From Candidatus Neomarinimicrobiota bacterium (lineage in GTDB: Bacteria; Fidelibacterota; UBA2242; B5-G15), in the NCBI GenBank assembly GCA_017656425.1, contig JACDNV010000002.1, positions 62,001-126,000 on the forward strand: a DNA stretch of 64,000 nt, read 5' to 3'. Below are positions 1 to 8,506 of the stretch, piece by piece. Position numbers and translations under genes: made by a program. The notes under the pieces are model-generated. The model saw only the letters and a program-made list of their open reading frames with translations, did no database searches and was not told the origin of the DNA. Position 1 is the first letter of the stretch; each line of letters opens with the position of its first letter.

Positions 1-325
1 ATGAATAGGCTTCGGGTGAAACCACGGATACAGCACTAGCATATTTTTTAATGGCTTCTGCATGATCAACAGTAATATCTTTTCTGAGTCTATATTTTTT
101 ATCAAGCTTTCCAAGCCGAACTGCGGGGTACTTTTGAATCCAGAATGTATTTCCTCCTATTACGGAGAGTGTTTTGTTCATATAGGCTTCTAAGGCATTT
201 ATTAGCGACATCATACCAATTACCGATGTTACACCTATCACTATTCCAAGTGTAGTTAAAAACGTCCTAAGTTTATTGGACTTTATTGTCTGAAAAGCTA
301 TTCTAACGCCTTCATCAAGATTCAT
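1..325 (-). CDS. ABC transporter permease, MacB/FtsX type (partial, N-terminal 108 residues)
   Basis: The frame begins at the ATG complementary to 323-325 and runs off the left edge. It starts MNLDEGVRIAFQTIKSNKLR, followed by a hydrophobic segment (LGIVIGVTSVIGMMSLI), the usual first membrane helix of MacB-type permeases, and then the start of the periplasmic core domain. It is a paralogue of the next permease (shared [12 protein letters not shown] near the first helix), whose stop codon lies three bases before this start, so the two are co-transcribed and may form a heterodimeric pair. It would act in the inner membrane with the ATPase at 1561-2250. The C-terminal FtsX domain is outside the window. 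Confidence 0.85.
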   Translation of the reverse strand, partial: MNLDEGVRIAFQTIKSNKLRTFLTTLGIVIGVTSVIGMMSLINALEAYMNKTLSVIGGNTFWIQKYPAVRLGKLDKKYRLRKDITVDHAEAIKKYASAVSVVSPEAYS

Positions 326-328
326 GTT

Positions 329-1564
329 TTATTCATACCTTAAGGCTTCGATCGGGTTCATTTTTGCAGCTCTTGCCGCTGGATATAGACCAAAGAATAT
401 TCCTACAAATGATGAGAAAATTATTCCACCTATGACAGACCAGAGTGGTACCGAGGCAGGAAAAGGTGTTAATTTATCGATAAGGAGTGATATGAAATAA
501 CTCAGAATAACAGCTATAAGACCACCAATTGTGCATAAGGTGGATGATTCAATCAGAAATTGGGCAATTATTGTTCTGCGCTTTGCACCAATAGCTTTTC
601 TAATGCCAATTTCTTTTCTTCTTTCTGTTACAGATACAAGCATGATATTCATAATACCAATTCCACCTACTAAAAGAGAAAGAGTTCCTATCCCTAATGC
701 TGCTATGTATAACCCGCTTGTCAATCTCTTGTATGTTTGAAGCAATAATTCCTGTCTGTTTATTGAAAAGTTATCAGGGTCAGAGGGTTTTAGAGCCCTT
801 GCTGTTCTCATCCAGAATCTTAGCTCTTCGATGGTGTCATTAATCATATCTGGATTTTTTACCTTTACTCTTATTTGCAAGCTTCTTCTTTGTCCAAATT
901 TTGCATACAAAGTACGCAGAGGAATATATACAACTACATCAATTGATTCGCCGAAGATTTTACCTCTTTTTTTTCTCACACCTATAACTGTAAACTTTTG
1001 ATTTCCAATGTGTATTTTTTTCCCAATGGGATCATCGTTTTCAAAGAGTTTTTCCTTTATTTCATAACCTATAATGGCAACCTGTCTTTTTCTATCAATC
1101 TCGATGGGAGTGAAGTACCTGCCCTCTTCCAATTCAAAATTATCTACTAAATTTTCCTCGTAGGTTATTCCAGTAATTGATATGTCCTCTAATGAATTGT
1201 TCATATATTTCAGTGTTGAGGAAGTGGATGTTGTTGGAGCAACTGCTTCCGCATATTGTGAATGGCTTTTAATAAATTCTGCCTCTTTTAGTGTTATTCG
1301 TGGTCTATTTCTATATTTATACCAGTCGTCCATTATAATCCATGGGTACCGATTTATATACAGGATGTTGCTTCCAATGTTCGAAATCTGCTCAGCAAAT
1401 CCCTTATTTAGTCCAGAAATTATTGATGCAACTGAGACGATAGTGAGTACCCCAATAATTATACCAAGAGTGGTAAGAAATGTACGCATTTTGTTAGCTA
1501 AAAGTGCCTGTAAAGCTATTTTTATATTTTCCCAGAATGTGATTATTGCTGAAACCGGCTTCAT
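329..1564 (-). CDS. ABC transporter permease, MacB/FtsX family
   Basis: 411 residues, a usual length for the family. A first transmembrane helix near residues 30-52 ([19 protein letters not shown]) is followed by a periplasmic MacB_PCD-like domain of about 220 residues. The C-terminal FtsX domain has three helices, with the family motif [20 protein letters not shown] near residue 303 and a closing [17 protein letters not shown]. The first four bases overlap the end of the ATPase gene (ATGA junction). Together with the adaptor and TolC-like genes upstream, it belongs to a mechanotransmission-type export machine that moves a substrate from the periplasm across the outer membrane. The substrate cannot be read from the sequence. 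Confidence 0.93.
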   Translation of the reverse strand: MKPVSAIITFWENIKIALQALLANKMRTFLTTLGIIIGVLTIVSVASIISGLNKGFAEQISNIGSNILYINRYPWIIMDDWYKYRNRPRITLKEAEFIKSHSQYAEAVAPTTSTSSTLKYMNNSLEDISITGITYEENLVDNFELEEGRYFTPIEIDRKRQVAIIGYEIKEKLFENDDPIGKKIHIGNQKFTVIGVRKKRGKIFGESIDVVVYIPLRTLYAKFGQRRSLQIRVKVKNPDMINDTIEELRFWMRTARALKPSDPDNFSINRQELLLQTYKRLTSGLYIAALGIGTLSLLVGGIGIMNIMLVSVTERRKEIGIRKAIGAKRRTIIAQFLIESSTLCTIGGLIAVILSYFISLLIDKLTPFPASVPLWSVIGGIIFSSFVGIFFGLYPAARAAKMNPIEALRYE

Positions 1565-2250
1565 TCTACTTGCCCTGTATCATCTATTATAAGCCCATCC
1601 TTTATATGTACAATTCTTTTAGCATGATCGGCTATGTATTTTTCATGGGTTACAAGGATTATGGTGTTACCTCTACCATGTAATTCATTGAATATTTTCA
1701 TGATTTCTTCACCAGCGTTTGAATCAAGATTCCCAGTTGGTTCATCAGCAAGAAGTATTGAAGGATTATTCACAAGGGCTCTGGCAATAGCCACACGCTG
1801 TCTTTGGCCTCCCGAAAGTTCACTTGGTCTATGGTTTTTTCTGTCTCCAAGTCCAACCATCTCCAGTGCTTCTTCGGCTAATTTCTTCCTTTTTGAGGCA
1901 GGAACACCTGCATAAATTAGTGGTAGTTCCACATTATGCAAAGCTGAAGCCCTCGGGAGTAAATTGAATGTTTGAAAGACAAAACCGATTTTTTTATTCC
2001 TTATTTCAGCAAGTTGATTGTCATTAAACTTGTAAACAGGGATGTTTTCCAGCTCATATATACCTTCTGTTGGTGTGTCGAGACATCCAATTATGTTCAT
2101 AAGAGTTGATTTGCCAGAGCCCGATGGTCCCATTATAGCTATGTATTCACCATGATTTACCGTGAGATTTACTCCACGCAAAGCGTGAACCTGTACCTTG
2201 CCAACATTGTAGATTTTTTTAATCCCTTTTAATTCAATTAATCTTTTCAT
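1561..2250 (-). CDS. ABC transporter ATP-binding protein, MacB/LolD type
   Basis: 229 residues, the normal size for this ATPase family. Walker A is GPSGSGKST (about residues 41-49), the Q-loop lies in [10 protein letters not shown], the signature is [15 protein letters not shown], Walker B is [13 protein letters not shown] and the switch histidine is in VTHE. It energises the two adjacent permeases. The start codon directly abuts the stop of the secreted-protein gene upstream and its stop overlaps the next permease start, so the coupling is tight. LolD and MacB-type ATPases cannot be told apart by sequence alone; the MFP and TolC neighbours favour the MacAB arrangement. Confidence 0.95.
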   Translation of the reverse strand: MKRLIELKGIKKIYNVGKVQVHALRGVNLTVNHGEYIAIMGPSGSGKSTLMNIIGCLDTPTEGIYELENIPVYKFNDNQLAEIRNKKIGFVFQTFNLLPRASALHNVELPLIYAGVPASKRKKLAEEALEMVGLGDRKNHRPSELSGGQRQRVAIARALVNNPSILLADEPTGNLDSNAGEEIMKIFNELHGRGNTIILVTHEKYIADHAKRIVHIKDGLIIDDTGQVE

Positions 2251-2997
2251 CTATCCACCGAAATAAAAATTTAACCTGTAACTGATGTTTGATAAGTCAA
2301 TCTCTGGTACTCCAGTGACAATTTTGTCTTTGTGTTTCCATTTGTCGTTCCAGCAATACAGATAATTGACGTTTATACCGATTGCGAACCATCTAAATAC
2401 ATTATATCGGAAGCCAATAGTAGGCAATACATAGAAAAAGGCATTGGATAAGCTTATATCATAATCAAAATAACTGTGAGCAGTATTAAGAGAGTCTATG
2501 GAAAATCCATCCCATATTTCTTTCCATGATTTAGGTCCAGACCACTGTACGATATCTATGCTCATTCCACCACCTCCGAATCCTGTTCCAATGTAAAGTT
2601 CCGAATTATTAAAAGGATGAAAAACTTTTTCGACAAGCATACCACCTAAACCTACGCTGAGTGTGACTTCTTTCTGTATTTCTCCGGGTTTAGCACTTTT
2701 TGAGTTGAATCCGCCAAATCCATAGCCGCCAACTCGAATTCCTTTTCCTAGGAATGCCCATCCGCCTCCTCCAGTCAGGATCATCATATCATCAAGTGCA
2801 GGGACACCAATGTTTTTCAATTGCTCATTTAGTGCTGGTACGTCAAGTTTCAGAATCATTAACTCAAAGCCTCCAGCACCGCCTCTAAAAAATCCACCCT
2901 TATGCCTCCATTTCGGTCTCGTTTCGTCGTCTGCATAAGCTGTCATCAGTCCAGTTAATAGAATTACGATTAATGTTGTTGTAATTAATTTTTTCAT
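2251..2997 (-). CDS. Secreted or outer-membrane protein of unknown function in efflux operon
   Basis: 248 residues with a clear signal peptide (MKKLITTTLIVILLTGLMTAYA). The mature part begins with a glycine-rich stretch (GGFFRGGAGGFELMILKLD), contains repeated short glycine-rich segments (GGGGWAFLGKG, GGYGFGGF, GTGFGGGGM) and ends in alternating hydrophobic/aromatic strands with a final F-Y-F, as in small outer-membrane beta-barrels. I do not recognise a named family. The gene overlaps the adaptor gene upstream by four bases and abuts the ATPase gene, so it is part of the transcript and may be an accessory of the transporter or its exported substrate; that role is inference. Confidence 0.8.
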   Translation of the reverse strand: MKKLITTTLIVILLTGLMTAYADDETRPKWRHKGGFFRGGAGGFELMILKLDVPALNEQLKNIGVPALDDMMILTGGGGWAFLGKGIRVGGYGFGGFNSKSAKPGEIQKEVTLSVGLGGMLVEKVFHPFNNSELYIGTGFGGGGMSIDIVQWSGPKSWKEIWDGFSIDSLNTAHSYFDYDISLSNAFFYVLPTIGFRYNVFRWFAIGINVNYLYCWNDKWKHKDKIVTGVPEIDLSNISYRLNFYFGG

Positions 2998-4205
2998 TTT
3001 CTCTCCTCCTTAGCCTTTTTGTTTAGAATTTTGACTGGTGCACCATCATATAAATCTTTGCTGATGGCTTTAAAGCTACCAGTTACTATTTGCTCCCCTT
3101 CCTCCAATCCCTCTAAAATTTCGAAATGTGTATCGCTACTTATACCCAATTTTACCGGTCTTGCAATAGCAACAGGTGTTTTATATTTTCTGTATCTTGA
3201 TGTATCGGGAAGCTCGTCTGGCTGTTTAATAACAAATACTATTTCCTGAGGAGACTTGATTTTTAAAGGAATTTTAGTATTCTGATTTTCCCTGAAAGTT
3301 ACGCATTGTATAGGTACAACAATAGTACTATCTCTTCTGTCGGTTATAATGTCTGCAGTTACCGACATTCCTGGTCTCATTTTGGGATCTATATCCAGAA
3401 GGGAAATTTCGACCTCAAAGTTTGCTATTTGCTCCATTGTGCCCGGATTTTTAATAGTTGCACTGTGTGCGACTTCAGCGACAATTCCTCGAAATTTTTT
3501 ATCCGGGATTGCGTCAATTTCAACTATGGCAGAGTCACCTTCAGTTATATTTACAACATCTGTTTCATCAACTTCAACTTTTGCTTTCATTTGTGAAAGA
3601 TCGGATACAACCAGAATTACATCTGCTTGGAATACCGAACCAAGGGCAATTTCACCTTCTTCTTTTCTTATGTCAGTTACTGTACCTGTGATTGGCGATG
3701 AAATTTTTGTCTTGCTTAAATCATCAGCTGCCTGTTTAACCATAGCCTCCGCCTGAATTACCTGGCTTTTTGCCAGTTCAGCCTGTGCGATAGCAGCTTC
3801 CAGCTCAGACTCTGACGCAAGATTTTTTTCATAGAGAGCCTTTATTCTTTTTAGATCACTGTCAACTTTTCTTTTGCTTGCTTTTGCACTTTCAAGGTTT
3901 GAAAGTGCTTTATCATAGGCAGCTTTATATTGTGCGCTATCAAGCTCTACAAGTAGCTGCCCCTTTTTTACCCTATCACCTTCTTCAACAGTAATTTTCA
4001 TGATCTTTGCGCTTATATTCGCACTAATTTTAACCTCAGTTACTGGCTCAATTAATCCAGAAGCATTTACCTTCTGGACAATATTACCACGTTCCACCTT
4101 GCCGGTTTGCACAGGGATTGTTTTTCCTTTATTGTTGCTTAAGTTAAGTAATATAAATACAATAATAACCACAATGATAATTCCGACGATTAATATCTTT
4201 TTCAT
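2994..4205 (-). CDS. Periplasmic adaptor (membrane fusion) protein, MacA/HlyD family
   Basis: 403 residues with an N-terminal membrane anchor (KKILIVGIIIVVIIVFILL). A lipoyl-like half (KISANISAKIMKITVEEGDRVKKGQLL) is followed by a coiled-coil hairpin rich in A, K, E and S (about residues 95-165), the second lipoyl half (SSPITGTVTDIRKEEGE), a beta-barrel domain and a membrane-proximal domain ending near GLEEGEQIVTGSFKAI. These are the classic adaptor domains linking an inner-membrane pump to a TolC-type duct. It lies 16 bases after the TolC-like gene and overlaps the next gene by four bases. A MacA-like partner for the MacB-type ABC genes is the natural reading. Confidence 0.93.
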   Translation of the reverse strand: MKKILIVGIIIVVIIVFILLNLSNNKGKTIPVQTGKVERGNIVQKVNASGLIEPVTEVKISANISAKIMKITVEEGDRVKKGQLLVELDSAQYKAAYDKALSNLESAKASKRKVDSDLKRIKALYEKNLASESELEAAIAQAELAKSQVIQAEAMVKQAADDLSKTKISSPITGTVTDIRKEEGEIALGSVFQADVILVVSDLSQMKAKVEVDETDVVNITEGDSAIVEIDAIPDKKFRGIVAEVAHSATIKNPGTMEQIANFEVEISLLDIDPKMRPGMSVTADIITDRRDSTIVVPIQCVTFRENQNTKIPLKIKSPQEIVFVIKQPDELPDTSRYRKYKTPVAIARPVKLGISSDTHFEILEGLEEGEQIVTGSFKAISKDLYDGAPVKILNKKAKEERK

Positions 4206-4221
4206 TTAAGGACTCCTTTTA

Positions 4222-5523
4222 TTACAATTTTCCCATTAAGTACAGAATTCGTGCCTCTATTACCTTAGCGTCATACATTGTTGAGATTAAAGTAGCATTA
4301 GCCCTTATAAGAGAAGCCTGAGCGTCGAGTACCTCAAGTAGAGTGGCAGATTTTAGCTTATACATTTCCTGAGCTAACCTGAGGTCTTCTTCAGCTGATT
4401 TTACGCTAATTTTACTGATATTGTACATCTCAAGAAGGGTGTTAAGTTGGTTCAGTAGAATTTCAATCTGTTTTATTATATCCTGTTTCTTCTTTTCTAT
4501 CTGTTCATCATATGATTTATATTCCAAATAACTTTTTGTAATATTTGCCTTTCTGGAGAATCCATCAAATATTGACCAGCTCAAAGTTATTCCTATAGAG
4601 GTGTTCCACCATTTATCCATTGGTTTATAAATTTTCGAGAAATCTGAACCGCCTCTTGAATAGGAAAATGTTGAATAAAGACTGGGGAAAAGATTTGCCC
4701 TGTTTATTTTATACTGAATTTCAGAAGTTTTTTTCTCAATGTTTAGTAATTTTAACTCGATATTGTTTGCAAGTACTGTCTCGATTGTTTTTTCCTCATC
4801 AAATTTCACAGGAGGTGTGTACTCTTTCTCGACCACTTCGATAGGAATATATGCATCTCTACCCATCGCAATGTTTAATTCCATTTTAGCATTTTCAAGA
4901 GCTGTTTTCTGTTGCAATAAATTGAGTTTGTTATTACTAAGATTTACCTTGGCTTTGTATACATCTCGCTGAGAGACCTTTTTTACTTTATATAATTCCT
5001 CTGACTTTTTCAATTGTTCTTCACTGCTTTTTAAAGCAGACTGGTAAACATACAACATCTGTTGAGCTTTTAATACTTCGTAATATTTCTGAGTGACGTT
5101 CAAAATAATCCACTGTCGAATTTGCTCTCTATATATTTCAGAATTCAGGTATAAATTCCGTGCTAATTTGATATTATACCACCACTTTCCCCCGTCATAG
5201 ATATTTTGATATAGAGATAATCCTGTTCTATAGTAGTATGTAGTTGTATCTCCTCTACTAAAAACAATATTATTATATACATATTCACTTGGACCCTGTG
5301 TTGATCTGGTCGCATTCAAATCAGTTGATATTCTAGGTAAAATACCATTATAAGAAGAAAGGATACCAGTTCTTGAGATTTTTACCTGATAATCTGCCAG
5401 TATGTAGTCAGGACTTTCCCTTAGAGCTATTTCAATGCATTTTTCAAGCGTCAATGGAGTATTTTGAGCGGTTATAATTATAAATGTTGATAAAATGATG
5501 AATAAAACAAGAACTCTTTTCAT
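4222..5523 (-). CDS. TolC-family outer-membrane efflux protein
   Basis: 433 residues, typical for TolC-type outer-membrane factors. A signal peptide (MKRVLVLFIILSTFIIITAQ) is followed by LTLEKCIEIALRESPDYILA, the usual first helix of the family. Two internally related halves of long amphipathic helices with beta segments follow, the second ending with ATLLEVLDAQASLIRANATL, also typical. It should form the trimeric outer-membrane channel for the adaptor and ABC pump encoded directly downstream, making a complete tripartite exporter. Confidence 0.93.
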   Translation of the reverse strand: MKRVLVLFIILSTFIIITAQNTPLTLEKCIEIALRESPDYILADYQVKISRTGILSSYNGILPRISTDLNATRSTQGPSEYVYNNIVFSRGDTTTYYYRTGLSLYQNIYDGGKWWYNIKLARNLYLNSEIYREQIRQWIILNVTQKYYEVLKAQQMLYVYQSALKSSEEQLKKSEELYKVKKVSQRDVYKAKVNLSNNKLNLLQQKTALENAKMELNIAMGRDAYIPIEVVEKEYTPPVKFDEEKTIETVLANNIELKLLNIEKKTSEIQYKINRANLFPSLYSTFSYSRGGSDFSKIYKPMDKWWNTSIGITLSWSIFDGFSRKANITKSYLEYKSYDEQIEKKKQDIIKQIEILLNQLNTLLEMYNISKISVKSAEEDLRLAQEMYKLKSATLLEVLDAQASLIRANATLISTMYDAKVIEARILYLMGKL

Positions 5524-5537
5524 TTCTTACTCCCTAA

Positions 5538-6218
5538 TTAAAATGCGGAAAGATTTGGTATTGCAGCGATTATAGCTGCAAATGCCAGCCATAATAGGAT
5601 AAAAGTGATAATTGCTTTCCCTGGTTTTATTTCATTCAGTACAGCTATACCAAGGCCAATGAGTAAGACCCTCCAAACAGTGAAAATATCAATTGAGTTA
5701 AAAAATTTGAATAAAAAAGAACCATTTGGCTCAAGGAAAAGAGCAAGGCTAGTGTAAACCTGGGTTGAGTCTTTTGAGACCATGAGAGGAACTTTTATTA
5801 AATATCCGATAGTAGGAATAATTTGTGTATATGATACTATTGCTAATGATTTCAAATATTTTATCTCTCCTCCGAGTAAAAAATTTGAAATGAGTTGTAC
5901 AAGTAGTGCAATGAAAAACAATGATATTGCAATACCTACAGGTGACATAATATAAGCAAAGGGTTTGCCTTGTCCACTCTCAATTCTTTCTATAGCGAGC
6001 TCCTTTTGAGCCTCAGGAATTTTATCGCTTTTTTCTATCCGGGCAATATGCTCTTTAATTGCTATTGGTGTAACATATGGTAGTGTGGCTAAAGAGATGA
6101 TCGTTACTATTAAAAATGGAATTAGGAAGTCCATCCAGTTAACTTTTTCATCCTTTATGGAGGTAAAGGATCTGGTTGGTTCCCAGAATAGGCTAATTAT
6201 TCTTTTTAAATATAACAT
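5538..6218 (-). CDS. Yip1-family integral membrane protein
   Basis: 226 residues. The N-terminus (LKRIISLFWEPTRSFTSIKDE) has the short amphipathic motif that opens bacterial Yip1-domain proteins, followed by about five hydrophobic segments (near residues 30-52, 90-115, 122-142, 175-195 and 203-222). The family is widespread in the bacterial inner membrane with no firm biochemical role. It lies 15 bases upstream of the TolC-like gene in the same orientation and so probably heads or joins the export operon. A GGGGG-rich ribosome-binding site precedes the ATG. Family assignment is moderately sure; function is unknown. Confidence 0.75.
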   Translation of the reverse strand: MLYLKRIISLFWEPTRSFTSIKDEKVNWMDFLIPFLIVTIISLATLPYVTPIAIKEHIARIEKSDKIPEAQKELAIERIESGQGKPFAYIMSPVGIAISLFFIALLVQLISNFLLGGEIKYLKSLAIVSYTQIIPTIGYLIKVPLMVSKDSTQVYTSLALFLEPNGSFLFKFFNSIDIFTVWRVLLIGLGIAVLNEIKPGKAIITFILLWLAFAAIIAAIPNLSAF

Positions 6219-6297
6219 TTTTACCCCCTACTTTTTTGTTATGGCTTTTGCCTATTGGATTGGTAAAAATCAATTACTTAGATAGCGGTTTTGTCTT

Positions 6298-7758
6298 TTA
6301 GTTGTCCTTTGAATTTTTTTTATTGAATTCCTCTAGCCATTTATCTTTATTTTTTAATAGGTAGTCCAGAGCATCATCGTGGTTGTTTTGTATTATTCCA
6401 TTAAGAATAGCCTCTTCAATGTTCTTTTTTATATATCCGACGGCAGGACCAGGGTTTATGTTGCAGATTTTCATGATTTCATCTCCTCGCACTGGAGATT
6501 GAAATGCCCTTAATCTATCTTTTTCTTTTACTTGATTTATTTTTTCTACAACTCTGTCAAAATTACCCATATATTCAGCAACTTTTTCGGGGTTTTTTGA
6601 AGTTACATCTGCTCTACAAAGTGTTATCAGGTCATCAAGGTCTTCATCCGCATCAACAATTAATCTTCTAACTGCGCTATCAGTAACACCGTCCTCAGCC
6701 AGTGCGATAGGACGTAGATGCAGTTTTGTTAATTTCGCAGCGTAGTTCATTACCTTATTTGGCAACCTAAGCCTTCTGCATATGGTTTTTATCATTGGGA
6801 CTGCCACTTCATTATGTCCATGGAATGTCCATCCTTTACCCTCAATGAATTTTTTTGTAACAGGTTTACCAATATCATGAACTAAAGCAGCAAATCTGAG
6901 CTCAAATTTATCAGTGTATCTGGAAATATTATCAAGTACCTGAAGAGTATGATAAAATACATCTTTATGGTGATACCCATTTTTCTGTTCTACCCCTTTG
7001 AGAGCATCAATTTCTGGTAAAATCAGAGATAAAATACCAGCTTTTTGCATTAGTATAAATCCCTGTGATGGTCTAAAAGGAGCCATTATAATTTTTTTTA
7101 GTTCTTCGGTAATTCTTTCCTGGGATATTATAGACAGTCTATCCTTAACCTTTTTGATTGCGTTAAAAGTATTTTGCTCAATTCTAAACCCCAGCTGGGT
7201 GGCGAATCTTATAGCTCTTAATATTCTTAAAGGATCATCAGAGAAAGTAGTTATTGGATCTAGTGGCGTGCGTATAATACCAGCATCCAGGTCCCTTAGC
7301 CCATCGAAATAGTCTATGAGTGTGAAGATTCTATCTTCATTTAGTGGCATTGCAAGTGTATTAATAGTAAAATCTCTCCTTGCAATGTCTTCGTGCAACC
7401 CACTTTCAAATACAATAGGTTTGCGAGTATTTGATTTATAGATTTCTTTTCTTGCGGTTGTTACTTCGATATTTACGTTGCGATAGGGTATAGAGGCGGT
7501 TCCGAATTCTTTATATTCTATTACCCTTTTTAATCTAAATGAATGAGCAATTTTATTCGCAAAGTCTATACCGTCACCAATCACTGTTATATCTATATCT
7601 TTTGTGGGTCTACCGAGAAGCTTATCCCTTAAGACACCGCCTACAAGATAGACCTCTACATTATTTTGATCGGCTAATTTCCCTATTCGTTTTATTATTT
7701 TCGTTAACCTGTCTTCCTCAGGAAATAAGTACTTTAAAAATGCCATGGTTAAAATCAC
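6298..7758 (-). CDS. cca: CCA tRNA nucleotidyltransferase / poly(A) polymerase with HD domain
   Basis: 486 residues. The nucleotidyltransferase head has GGVLRD (residues 40-45) and the metal-binding pair in KDIDITV (54-56), then RRDFTINTLAM and an RNA/nucleotide-binding segment (DDPLRILRAIRFATQLGF). The C-terminal half has an HD phosphohydrolase domain (ALVHDIGKP) like bacterial CCA enzymes of the tRNA-NT/PAP class. It would add or repair the tRNA 3' CCA end in the cytoplasm. The first four codons (MILT) may not be translated; an in-frame ATG at 7746 gives MAFLKYLFPEED and is an alternative start. It is divergent from the nitroreductase gene and separated from the Yip1 gene by about 80 bases. 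Confidence 0.92.
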   Translation of the reverse strand: MILTMAFLKYLFPEEDRLTKIIKRIGKLADQNNVEVYLVGGVLRDKLLGRPTKDIDITVIGDGIDFANKIAHSFRLKRVIEYKEFGTASIPYRNVNIEVTTARKEIYKSNTRKPIVFESGLHEDIARRDFTINTLAMPLNEDRIFTLIDYFDGLRDLDAGIIRTPLDPITTFSDDPLRILRAIRFATQLGFRIEQNTFNAIKKVKDRLSIISQERITEELKKIIMAPFRPSQGFILMQKAGILSLILPEIDALKGVEQKNGYHHKDVFYHTLQVLDNISRYTDKFELRFAALVHDIGKPVTKKFIEGKGWTFHGHNEVAVPMIKTICRRLRLPNKVMNYAAKLTKLHLRPIALAEDGVTDSAVRRLIVDADEDLDDLITLCRADVTSKNPEKVAEYMGNFDRVVEKINQVKEKDRLRAFQSPVRGDEIMKICNINPGPAVGYIKKNIEEAILNGIIQNNHDDALDYLLKNKDKWLEEFNKKNSKDN

Positions 7759-7891
7759 TCTAATTTATCAAAGAAGCTTAATATAAGCAAAAATTGTATA
7801 CAACAATATTCAGTTTTTTATAAAACATCTCTCTTACATTAAAGGGTAAATATTGTATTAAGTTTTTCTTTTTTCGCCGTAATATCTTTTC

Positions 7892-7920
7892 TTGACAATT
7901 TGAAATTTAAATGTTATAAT
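7892..7920 (+). promoter_or_regulatory. Strong sigma-70 promoter for nitroreductase/fusA
   Basis: TTGACA (7892-7897) and TATAAT (7915-7920) are both perfect consensus and are separated by 17 bases. Initiation would fall near 7927, leaving a leader of only about 20 bases before the GGGAGG ribosome-binding site (7936-7941). Confidence 0.85.
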
Positions 7921-7949
7921 TCGTGCCTGATTTATGGGAGGTTATTTTT

Positions 7950-8501
7950 ATGGAATTTTTAGAGTTAGTCAAAAAGAGATTTAGTTTGAGGAATTATTCT
8001 AATAAAAGAATAGAAAGAAAGGATATAGAAAAATGTCTTGAAGCTGTGAGACTTGCTCCATCAGCGGATAATTCTCAGCCATGGTATTTTATTATAGTTG
8101 ATAAAGAAAAGGAAAAGAACGAGCTAGCAGATATAGCTTTTTCAGGGGTATATTCAATGAATTCTTTTGCGAAGAGAGCTCCCGTTCTAGTTGTGGTTCT
8201 GGATAACAGTAAAAATATTATTGCTAGAGCTGCAGGTGTAATGAGAAATGTGAAGTTCAGCCTTATTGATATTGGGATAGGGGTTGAGCATTTTGTATTA
8301 CAGGCTGAAGAGTTAGGTATTGGCACCTGCTGGCTTGGATGGTTTAATGAAAAGGGAGTAAAGAAATATTTGAATATACCGAGGACTAAAAGGGTAGTAA
8401 CAATGCTTGCAATGGGATATCCTCCAGAAGGATATATTATTAAAGAAAAGAAGAGAAAAAGGATAGATGAGATAAGAACCTATTTCGAGAAGGAGAAATA
8501 A
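7950..8501 (+). CDS. Nitroreductase-family oxidoreductase (FMN dependent)
   Basis: 183 residues from ATG 7950. This start is preferred over the upstream GTG at 7923, because GGGAGG sits eight bases before it and the promoter -10 box ends at 7920. The N-terminus has the family signature [20 protein letters not shown], then [15 protein letters not shown] (FMN contacts), and later [20 protein letters not shown] and MLAMGYPP. This is the short nitroreductase class, which uses FMN and NAD(P)H; the physiological substrate is not predictable. The fusA start follows after five bases, so both are probably read from the same strong promoter. Confidence 0.9.
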   Translation: MEFLELVKKRFSLRNYSNKRIERKDIEKCLEAVRLAPSADNSQPWYFIIVDKEKEKNELADIAFSGVYSMNSFAKRAPVLVVVLDNSKNIIARAAGVMRNVKFSLIDIGIGVEHFVLQAEELGIGTCWLGWFNEKGVKKYLNIPRTKRVVTMLAMGYPPEGYIIKEKKRKRIDEIRTYFEKEK

Positions 8502-8506
8502 AGACT

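Noticed and set aside
1182-1592. 136-codon plus-strand ORF
   Set aside because: It lies fully antisense to the MacB-type permease, which has clear motifs; composition is a shadow of that gene. The same applies to the other antisense ORFs inside named genes.
3306-3756. Two overlapping plus-strand ORFs inside the adaptor gene
   Set aside because: Antisense shadows; the minus frame has complete membrane-fusion-protein domains.
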